Below, piece by piece: positions 7,661-12,953 of a stretch of DNA of 19,368 nucleotides. Origin of the DNA: Rhodobacterales bacterium (GTDB lineage Bacteria; Pseudomonadota; Alphaproteobacteria; Rhodobacterales; Rhodobacteraceae); the NCBI GenBank assembly GCA_009992615.1, contig JAACVA010000211.1:1-19368 (forward strand), written 5' to 3'. Under the pieces are notes generated by a model. It saw nothing but the letters and a program-made list of their open reading frames with translations, was not told where the DNA came from and made no database searches. The first letter of the stretch is position 1. The number at the start of each line of letters is the position of its first letter. Made by a program: the position numbers and the translations under genes.

Positions 7661-8554
7661 TCAGACCCACTTGGCCATTGGCGGCAGGCTCATCAATACG
7701 GCATTGGCATCGTGCCCGGTTTCAAGGCCGAATTTCGTGCCCCGGTCATAAACGAGGTTGTATTCGGCATAGAGGCCACGATGCACAAGTTGGGTATCCT
7801 TGTCGGTCTCGGACCATTCGGTATCGCGGCGGTGATCCACCAAGGGCACATAGGCGGGCAGGAAGGCGCGACCGATGTCGCGGATCAGGGCAAGATCGGC
7901 CTGCCAGTCGCCGGTGCAGTGGTCATCCATGAAAATACCACCCACACCCCGGGCACGTTTGCGGTGAGGGATATAGAAATATTCATCCGCCCATGCCTTG
8001 AGCCGGGGGTAAAGATCGGCCCCGTGCGGGTCGAGATGGGCCTGCTGGGTGGCGTGGAAATGCGCCGTGTCTTCGGCATATTCAATACAGGGGTTCAAAT
8101 CGGACCCGCCGCCGAACCACCAGGCCTGCGGCGTCCAGAACATCCGCGTGTTCATATGCACCGCAGGCGCATGGGGGTTTTGCATATGCGCCACAAGGGA
8201 AATGCCGCTGGCCCAGAAGCGCGGATCGTCTGCCATTCCCGGAATGCCCTTGCGCGCCGCCATGGCGTTCTGTGCACGGTCCCCCAAAGTGCCGAACACC
8301 GTGGACACGTTCACGCCGACCTTCTCAAAAACGCGGCCGCCGCGCAGCACGCTCATCAGTCCGCCCCCCGCTTCGCTGCCATCATCGGACTGGCGCTGCG
8401 TTTCGCTGACCTCGAACCGGCCTGCGGGGCGGTCGGCGGTGGGGCCGACGGTCTGACGATCCTCAAGCGCCTCGAACGCCGCGACGATGCTGTCGCGCAA
8501 TTCGCGGAACCACGCCGCCGCACTGGTTTTTTCGGTGTCCATCGCGCTGTCCAT
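7661..8554 (-). CDS. hemF: oxygen-dependent coproporphyrinogen III oxidase
   Basis: This enzyme uses O2 to decarboxylate coproporphyrinogen III to protoporphyrinogen IX. The 297-residue sequence has the family core: AHMQNPHAPAVHMNTR, AWWFGGGSDLNP, FYIPHRKRARGVGGIFMDD, and the C-terminal YDRGTKFGL with SLPPMAKW. Length is normal. The frame extends to 8614, but ATG 8554 has a strong CAGGGGG ribosome binding site, and ATG 8542 is a less likely alternative. It is the last gene of a likely minus-strand unit clpS, methyltransferase, SDR, hemF. The 75-bp gap from the SDR gene is the largest within that unit and holds a PpsR-like dyad and a long palindrome, so hemF may also be transcribed separately. 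Confidence 0.96.
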   Translation of the reverse strand: MDSAMDTEKTSAAAWFRELRDSIVAAFEALEDRQTVGPTADRPAGRFEVSETQRQSDDGSEAGGGLMSVLRGGRVFEKVGVNVSTVFGTLGDRAQNAMAARKGIPGMADDPRFWASGISLVAHMQNPHAPAVHMNTRMFWTPQAWWFGGGSDLNPCIEYAEDTAHFHATQQAHLDPHGADLYPRLKAWADEYFYIPHRKRARGVGGIFMDDHCTGDWQADLALIRDIGRAFLPAYVPLVDHRRDTEWSETDKDTQLVHRGLYAEYNLVYDRGTKFGLETGHDANAVLMSLPPMAKWV

Positions 8555-8587
8555 CGGCGCCCCCTGCTGTAACATGTTTCGGGCAGT

Positions 8588-8605
8588 TGTCATGCAAAGT
8601 TGACA
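8588..8605. promoter_or_regulatory. PpsR/CrtJ-like dyad upstream of hemF
   Basis: The sequence TGTCA-TGCAAAGT-TGACA is a perfect 5-bp inverted repeat with an 8-bp spacer and fits TGT-N12-ACA. The architecture is identical to dyad 1 at hemC-hemE: both read TTGTCA-N7-TTGACAG when oriented alike. It lies 34 nt upstream of the hemF ATG. I found no second TGT-N12-ACA site close by. The regulator is inferred from the motif and target gene. Confidence 0.55.
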
Positions 8606-8620
8606 GCTTGGCAAGCTGTC
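8602..8620. repeat. 19-bp perfect palindrome between the SDR gene and hemF
   Basis: GACAGCTTG-G-CAAGCTGTC has 9-bp perfect arms around one base. It begins 9 nt beyond the SDR stop on the minus strand and is followed there by AACTTTGC. It could act as a hairpin terminator or attenuator between the SDR gene and hemF, or as a protein-binding palindrome. Its outer bases are shared with the right arm of the PpsR-like dyad (8601-8605). Confidence 0.7.
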
Positions 8621-8629
8621 GCACGGCCC

Positions 8630-9439
8630 CTAATGCGCCGCCCGGTCGACCACATCCAACAGAGTGCGCCCGCCGTCGATGGTCAGGATCTGTCCGGTCA
8701 TGAAACCTGCGCCATCCGAGGCAAGAAATTGAACGGTATCGGCCACTTCGGACGGGCTGGCGATGCGGGACAAAGGTGTGTGACCGATGATGTCGGCGCG
8801 CATGTCGGTATCGTCTTTCATGGCGCCTTTCAACGAATTGCTCATCACACTGCCGAAGGCCACGGCGTTTACCCTGATGCGGTACGGCGCAAAGGCCACG
8901 GCGAGGGATCGAGTGGCCTGATCGACCGCTGCCGATGCCACGGAATAGGCCAACAGATTTGCCGTCGTGCGCCGCGCGGCGATCGAGCTGAGGTTGATGA
9001 TCGAGCCCGCCTGCCGATCATCATGGCCATCTTCGACCGACTGCTTGATCATCCGTTTTGCGAACAACTGACTGAGGCGCAGGGTGGTAACAAGATTCTG
9101 CTGCAACAACAGCGCAACCGAATCGTCGTCCGGGTCCAACGGATCGGATGTCATGATCTGGCGCGATGCGTTGACCAGAATATCCACCCGGTCGAAAGCA
9201 TCGATCGTGGCCGACAGCAAATTGGCAATGGTCAGCTTTTCCCGCAGATCGCCACAAAAATAGCGGATTGTTTCGGAGTTCTCTTTCGCCCCGCCACATT
9301 CGTCAGCCAAGCGGTTTTCGTCCATGTCGGCAAACATGACATTGGCACCATTATCGACAAAGTGCCGCGCGATGGCCAAGCCGATGCCATTGGCGGCCCC
9401 GGTGACGACGGCGGTTTTGCCTGCGATGGAAAATGACAT
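8630..9439 (-). CDS. SDR-family oxidoreductase, atypical (YxxxK lysine absent)
   Basis: A 269-residue Rossmann-fold protein of the short-chain dehydrogenase/reductase family. The cofactor motif TGAANGIG (about 14-21) is intact, as are INLSSIAARR with the catalytic Ser, the downstream RIRVNAVAFGSV and the C-terminal GAGFMTGQILTIDGG. The active site is unusual. The YxxxK motif reads YSVAS, so the lysine is replaced by Ser, and the NNAG structural motif reads VNAS. The frame is fully intact, so it is probably expressed but may lack normal dehydrogenase chemistry. GGAG lies 7 bases before the start. It follows the methyltransferase gene by 20 bp. The substrate is unknown, and its place next to hemF is suggestive only. 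Confidence 0.88.
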   Translation of the reverse strand: MSFSIAGKTAVVTGAANGIGLAIARHFVDNGANVMFADMDENRLADECGGAKENSETIRYFCGDLREKLTIANLLSATIDAFDRVDILVNASRQIMTSDPLDPDDDSVALLLQQNLVTTLRLSQLFAKRMIKQSVEDGHDDRQAGSIINLSSIAARRTTANLLAYSVASAAVDQATRSLAVAFAPYRIRVNAVAFGSVMSNSLKGAMKDDTDMRADIIGHTPLSRIASPSEVADTVQFLASDGAGFMTGQILTIDGGRTLLDVVDRAAH

Positions 9440-9459
9440 GGGGCAGCTCCGGTGGAGGT

Positions 9460-10437
9460 TCAGAGTGACTTGCGACGGGGGCGCTCGGCGTGGATCACCT
9501 TGAACGCGGCATCGGCGGACAGATCGGTGGTTTTGACAAAACGCTCGGCCAACGCCGCCTCATAGGGCAGATGGCGGTTGGCCACCATCCACATCTGTCC
9601 CGCCGGTTTCAACAGGCGCGCAGCCGCGACGATGAACGCCCGCCCCAAGGCCGGGTCGGCGGCGCGGCCAGTGTGGAACGGCGGGTTCATCACCACATGA
9701 TCGACGCCGCCTTGCAGGGCAAAGGTGGTGGCATCGGCCCAGTGGAACTGCGCCCGCGGATCGGTGACATTCTGGCGGGCACAGTTCAGCGCGTCATGGT
9801 CGGCCTCGACCAGATGCAGGGCGGTGATTTCAGGGTTGCGCGAAAGTTCGGCGGCGAGATACCCCCAGCCTGCGCCAAGATCGACGACGACCCCCTTGAT
9901 TGCCCCAAGATGCGCCGCCAAAAGGGCCGATCCACGATCAACCTCGTCGGCCGAAAACACGCCGGGAACGGTGACCATGCCATTGTCCAAACGGATCGGT
10001 GCGGCCCGCCAATCGGACAGATCGGCGCCCTGAATGCCAAACAGCTTGCCATGGGCCTTGGCGATCACCGGATCCACCACCGTGCGTTTGCGCAGATCGC
10101 GGATGATACTGTCGGCACCGTCGGTCTTTTGCCCGTCGATCCAGACCTGGCCAGCACCGACCAGAGCGGCGGCCTGCGCGATCAGATCGCGGGCCTGCAC
10201 CTTGGAACGGGGCAGAACCACCAGCGCGGCAGAAAAGTCACCGGTGGGCGCCGTTACGACATCGACGTCACGCGCAAGCAATGCATCAACTTCTGGCCGC
10301 ATTCCCTGCACCACCTGCACCGCGCCCAGACCAGACAAATCATCAGATCCGCAGGCACCGAACACGCAGGTGCGCCCATCCTCGGGGACCGACAAAATAC
10401 CCTTATCAAGGGCGAAGGACAATCTTGTAGACAGCAT
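9460..10437 (-). CDS. class I SAM-dependent methyltransferase, RsmC/RlmG-like
   Basis: A 325-residue protein whose C-terminal half is an MTS-type methyltransferase. It has the SAM-binding motif VVDLGAGWGYLAAEL (about 186-200), an acidic HLVEADHDAL and the catalytic NPPFHTGR motif typical of N2-guanine rRNA methyltransferases. The N-terminal half (about 1-150) resembles the degenerate, catalytically dead duplicate domain of RsmC. RsmC methylates G1207 of 16S rRNA, and RlmG acts on 23S rRNA. Architecture favours RsmC, but the target base cannot be read from sequence, so no symbol is given. It follows clpS by 18 bp. A 14-bp GC-only palindrome fills that gap. Confidence 0.85.
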   Translation of the reverse strand: MLSTRLSFALDKGILSVPEDGRTCVFGACGSDDLSGLGAVQVVQGMRPEVDALLARDVDVVTAPTGDFSAALVVLPRSKVQARDLIAQAAALVGAGQVWIDGQKTDGADSIIRDLRKRTVVDPVIAKAHGKLFGIQGADLSDWRAAPIRLDNGMVTVPGVFSADEVDRGSALLAAHLGAIKGVVVDLGAGWGYLAAELSRNPEITALHLVEADHDALNCARQNVTDPRAQFHWADATTFALQGGVDHVVMNPPFHTGRAADPALGRAFIVAAARLLKPAGQMWMVANRHLPYEAALAERFVKTTDLSADAAFKVIHAERPRRKSL

Positions 10438-10442
10438 GGGCC

Positions 10443-10456
10443 GGGCGCGCGCGCCC
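10443..10456. repeat. 14-bp GC-only palindrome between clpS and the methyltransferase gene
   Basis: GGGCGCGCGCGCCC is perfectly self-complementary, abuts the clpS stop codon and lies 5 nt from the methyltransferase start. No T-tract follows. It may form a hairpin masking the weak ribosome binding site of the next gene, or simply reflect GC bias. Confidence 0.5.
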
Positions 10457-10794
10457 TATTCCTTTTCCATGGTGCATTGCAGCGGGTGCTGGTGACGGCG
10501 GGCAAAATCCATTACCTGCGCCACCTTAGTTTCGGCCACCTCGAATGAAAACACGCCGACCACCGCCAAGCCTTTTTTATGCACTGTCAGCATCAGTTCG
10601 AAAGACTGGGCGTGGTTCATGCCAAAAAACCGTTCCAGCACATGGACCACGAATTCCATTGGGGTATAGTCATCGTTCAGCAGCAGCACCTTGTAAAGCG
10701 GCGGGCGCTGGGTTTTCTTCCGGGTCTCAAGGATGACGCCGTTGTCGTCGTCAGGGCTTTCCTTGTCCGACATCGTAATGGGGTTCGCGATCAC
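10456..10794 (-). CDS. clpS: ATP-dependent Clp protease adaptor ClpS
   Basis: ClpS binds the N-domain of ClpA and delivers N-degron substrates to ClpAP. The 112-residue protein has a disordered acidic N-terminus and then the core domain with YKVLLLNDDYTPMEFVV (N-end residue pocket), VLERFFGMNHAQSFELMLTVHKKG and the C-terminal ARRHQHPLQCTMEKE. Length is typical for alphaproteobacteria. I prefer the GTG start at 10794 because GGAG is 7 bases upstream. ATG at 10773 would give a 105-residue product but lacks a ribosome binding site. It is first in the likely unit clpS, methyltransferase, SDR, hemF. Confidence 0.95.
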   Translation of the reverse strand: MIANPITMSDKESPDDDNGVILETRKKTQRPPLYKVLLLNDDYTPMEFVVHVLERFFGMNHAQSFELMLTVHKKGLAVVGVFSFEVAETKVAQVMDFARRHQHPLQCTMEKE

Positions 10795-10840
10795 TTCGTA
10801 ACTCCGGTTCCGTCGGGAAAGCGTTGCTGTATGACGCCTC

Positions 10841-10868
10841 TATATAATGCCTGCGTCCCCTGTGAAAA
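10841..10868 (-). promoter_or_regulatory. candidate sigma-70 promoter for clpS
   Basis: On the minus strand, TTTTCA (10863-10868) and TATATA (10841-10846) are separated by 16 bp, giving a leader of about 40 nt before the GTG start. Just upstream, AGCGT-ATA-ACGCT at 10877-10889 is a short perfect inverted repeat that could be an operator. The match is moderate and untested. Confidence 0.45.
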
Positions 10869-10913
10869 GGGGGTGCAGCGTATAACGCTACCGAAACGAA
10901 CCAAAGGCCCCCA

Positions 10914-11128
10914 GATGCCTGACCACCATTGTCTTTGATGCCGACGACACCCTGTGGCACAACGAAACCTTTTTTCGACTGGCCCAGGACAGGTTTGCCG
11001 CGCTGCTGGCCGATTTCGCAGGGTAGGATCATCTGCAAGATCGGGTGTCGGCCGCCGAGCGGCGCAATCTCGGCAACTATGGCTGTCCAATCAAGTGGTT
11101 CGTCCTTTCAATGATCGAAACAGCCATT
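10914..11128 (+). pseudogene. decayed N-terminal fragment of a HAD-superfamily hydrolase
   Basis: From CTG at 10919 the frame reads LTTIVFDADDTLWHNETFF, containing HAD motif I (D-x-D-x-T). It meets a TAG at 11024-11026, then continues in the same frame as DHLQDRVSAAERRNLGNYG and IKWFVLSMIETAI up to about 11128. These segments look like the cap region of YjjG-like HAD hydrolases. An ATG at 10914 lies one base out of frame, so the start is also damaged. Motifs II to IV and roughly two thirds of a normal 220-230 residue protein are missing. I infer a gene inactivated by start frameshift, nonsense mutation and 3' deletion. It diverges from clpS. Confidence 0.78.
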
Positions 11129-11223
11129 GCAGGAACCGCCGAATTCGCCTCAGCCAGAACTCCGAGTATATAAGCCTGTACTTTGACATAAAACCAACAA
11201 TGGTTTACGATTTCAGTCCCGAA
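11129..11223. other. AT-richer intergenic sequence beyond the HAD remnant
   Basis: No coding frame, RNA gene or transposase fragment can be seen. AAACCA-ACAA-TGGTTT at 11191-11206 is a small hairpin. On the minus strand it lies about 50 nt past the sdhB stop and is followed by TATGTC, so it is a weak terminator candidate. Composition is lower in GC than the neighbouring genes. Confidence 0.4.
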
Positions 11224-11242
11224 GGGGGGGGCGCCCCCCCCC
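11224..11242. repeat. G8-CG-C9 homopolymer palindrome downstream of sdhB
   Basis: Eight G, then CG, then nine C: bases 11224-11241 are a perfect 18-bp palindrome. It starts 12 nt after the sdhB stop on the minus strand. Its RNA would form a very stable hairpin at the 3' end of the sdh message, although no U-tract follows. Homopolymer runs this long are unusual and prone to length change or sequencing error. Confidence 0.75.
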
Positions 11243-11253
11243 GCGTTGAAATT

Positions 11254-12033
11254 TCAAACGGTACGCTCGACCATCAACTTTTTGATTTCACCGATCGCCT
11301 TGGCCGGGTTCAACCCCTTCGGGCAGGCCTTGGCACAGTTCATGATGGTGTGGCAGCGATACAACTTGAACGGATCTTCCAGATCATCCAACCGTTCGCC
11401 CGTCGCCTCGTCACGGCTGTCGATGATCCAGCGATAGGCATGCAACAACGCGGCTGGCCCCAGATACCGGTCGCCGTTCCACCAATACGAGGGGCAGGAC
11501 GTCGAACAGCAGGCGCACATTACACATTCATACAACCCATCCAACTTCTTGCGATCATCAATGCTTTGCCGCCACTCCTTGGCAGGGCGCGTCGTGGTGG
11601 TTTCCAGCCAGGGCATGACGCTTTCATGCTGGGCATAGAAATGGGTCAGGTCGGGGATGAGATCCTTGACCACCGGCATGTGTGGCAGAGGATAAATCTT
11701 AACATCACCCTTGATCTCGTCCATGCCATAGATGCAGGCCAAGGTGTTGATCCCGTCGATGTTCATCGCACAACTGCCGCAAATCCCCTCGCGACAGGAC
11801 CGACGGAAGGTCAGCGTCGGGTCGATCTCATTCTTGATCTTGATCAGCGCGTCCAGAACCATCGGCCCACAGGCGTCCATATCCACGAAATATGTATCAA
11901 CCCGAGGGTTCTCACCATCGTCCGGGTTCCAGCGGTAGATGCTGAACTTGCGGGTGTTTTTGGCACCTTCCGGACGCGGCCAGGTTTTGCCGGTGCGGAT
12001 GCGGCTGTTTTTCGGCAGGGTCAATTGAACCAT
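11254..12033 (-). CDS. sdhB: succinate dehydrogenase iron-sulfur subunit
   Basis: SdhB carries electrons from the SdhA flavin to ubiquinone in complex II at the inner membrane. The 259-residue protein has the [2Fe-2S] ligands in CREGICGSCAMNIDG with a further Cys in NTLAC, the [4Fe-4S] set in CVMCACCSTSCPSYWW and the [3Fe-4S] set with CHTIMNCAKACPKGLNP. Length is normal. The frame opens at 12069, but ATG 12033 has AGGAG at ideal spacing and matches the usual N-terminus. It is last in the sdh operon, 10 bp after the small lipoprotein gene and separated from sdhA by three small genes. Confidence 0.97.
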   Translation of the reverse strand: MVQLTLPKNSRIRTGKTWPRPEGAKNTRKFSIYRWNPDDGENPRVDTYFVDMDACGPMVLDALIKIKNEIDPTLTFRRSCREGICGSCAMNIDGINTLACIYGMDEIKGDVKIYPLPHMPVVKDLIPDLTHFYAQHESVMPWLETTTTRPAKEWRQSIDDRKKLDGLYECVMCACCSTSCPSYWWNGDRYLGPAALLHAYRWIIDSRDEATGERLDDLEDPFKLYRCHTIMNCAKACPKGLNPAKAIGEIKKLMVERTV

Positions 12034-12043
12034 GACTGGGCTC

Positions 12044-12394
12044 CTATCGCAAAAGATTTGGCAGACCATCGGTCGCCAGACATCGGATTGTCCCGGGACG
12101 GGACAGGATTGTGGTTACGATCTGTACGGTGCTGGCAGTGGCCCCCGTGACAGAATCAGAGGCCAGCGCCAAGAGTTCGCTGGATTGGGCGTTGTCGATC
12201 ACGCAGTCGGCGGCCGCTTCGACGGGCACGCCTGGAAGGCGTTGGGCCAGAACCGGGCGGATCGCGGATTTTGCAGCGGTGCGGGTCAGGTCATCACGCG
12301 TGGCCGGCGTGCAAGCCAACAGTGCGAACAACAACGATCCCATAACGGCGATCTGCGTTGTCGGTGCCCCTCGGTGCGGTTTTCGTATGATCAC
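12044..12394 (-). CDS. predicted lipoprotein in the sdh operon (third gene after sdhA)
   Basis: A 116-residue protein of unrecognised family. Starting at GTG 12394, it has a basic N-terminus (IIRKPHRG), then a hydrophobic stretch ending in LLFALLAC, a good lipobox with Cys followed by TPATRDD. This suggests a periplasm-facing lipoprotein. The mature part has two further Cys (CVIDN and IRCLA), possibly a disulfide, and ends TDGLPNLLR. I chose GTG 12394 because it forms a GTGA overlap with the stop of the preceding gene. ATG 12343 is an alternative that leaves a very short n-region and no ribosome binding site. sdhB begins 10 bp downstream. Function is unknown. Its position within the operon suggests a link to complex II or its expression. 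Confidence 0.72.
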   Translation of the reverse strand: MIIRKPHRGAPTTQIAVMGSLLFALLACTPATRDDLTRTAAKSAIRPVLAQRLPGVPVEAAADCVIDNAQSSELLALASDSVTGATASTVQIVTTILSRPGTIRCLATDGLPNLLR

Positions 12395-12663
12395 AGCAAG
12401 ACCAGCGGCCTTATCGGCCCCTGCCCTGTCTTTTGCCGTACGCATGAGTCATACACCTCATAGGGGTCGCGTCCGGCCAGATAATCGCTGGTCACGCCCA
12501 GTTCGATCTGGCTGCGTGCGCCACCCGTTCCAACCCCGACGGCCACCTGACCGAACGGCCCATCGGCCTGACGCGCCCTTTCTTCACACTGACGCGCGGC
12601 CAGTTGTGGCGACACCGGGCCACAGGCCGTCACAAATGCGCAAAGGGTCAGAACCTGTTTCAC
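12391..12663 (-). CDS. predicted lipoprotein in the sdh operon (second gene after sdhA)
   Basis: A 90-residue protein of unrecognised family. From GTG 12663 it begins VKQVLTLCAFVTAC, a short signal with lipobox FVTAC, followed by GPVSPQLAARQCEERARQ. The mature part has two more Cys (QCEER and DSCVR) and a Gly-rich middle section (VAVGVGTGGARSQIELGVTSDY). It closes with DPYEVYDSCV and a basic tail. GTG 12663 is favoured because AGGGG lies five bases upstream and the codon overlaps the previous gene's TGA in a GTGA junction. It is probably translationally coupled to both neighbours. The longer open frame to 12828 is antisense-like shadow and is not supported. Function unknown. Confidence 0.72.
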   Translation of the reverse strand: MKQVLTLCAFVTACGPVSPQLAARQCEERARQADGPFGQVAVGVGTGGARSQIELGVTSDYLAGRDPYEVYDSCVRQKTGQGPIRPLVLL

Positions 12664-12953
12664 AGACACCCCTGCGCCCGGCGGACGTCGTCCTTGATCA
12701 AATACCCCGAACCGCCGGAAAACACCGCATCCGAGGGTCGATACGGATAGGGGCACAACAGGCGCCGAGCCTGACCTCGTTCCGCCACAACGGACGAACG
12801 CAGGGCGAGGCCGCTGATAGCCTCGCACCGTCCCTGGCCCCGCACGTCAAAACGGATTGCCGACCCTGCCGGACAGGCCGACACAGCCCGCCCCCCGGCC
12901 GCAACTGGCATCGCACCGGCCAAAACCAGAACCAGAGCCAGCAGTAAATTCAT
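12660..12953 (-). CDS. small secreted four-cysteine protein directly after sdhA
   Basis: A 97-residue protein of unrecognised family. It starts with a Sec signal, MNLLLALVLVLAGAMPVAA, with likely cleavage after VAA. The mature part has four Cys (SACPAG, GRCEA, LLCPYPY, QGCL), enough for two disulfides, which fits a periplasmic location. Its ATG shares one base with the sdhA stop (TGATG), and a TTG one codon earlier (12956) is an alternative. It ends in a GTGA overlap with the next small gene. With the two lipoprotein genes it forms a coupled cassette between sdhA and sdhB. A role in complex II assembly or stability is only a guess from position. Confidence 0.75.
   Translation of the reverse strand: MNLLLALVLVLAGAMPVAAGGRAVSACPAGSAIRFDVRGQGRCEAISGLALRSSVVAERGQARRLLCPYPYRPSDAVFSGGSGYLIKDDVRRAQGCL

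Noticed and set aside
9490..10548. 352-codon plus-strand frame opposite the methyltransferase
   Set aside because: It is antisense to a protein with clear SAM-binding and NPPF motifs and crosses into clpS.
11129..11223. possible insertion sequence scar next to the HAD remnant
   Set aside because: No transposase fragment, no paired terminal repeats and no target-site duplication are visible. Only the AT-rich composition and a small hairpin remain.
10954..12150. 398-codon plus-strand open frame spanning the HAD remnant and sdhB
   Set aside because: It is out of frame with the HAD remnant and antisense to sdhB. No motif or ribosome binding site supports it.
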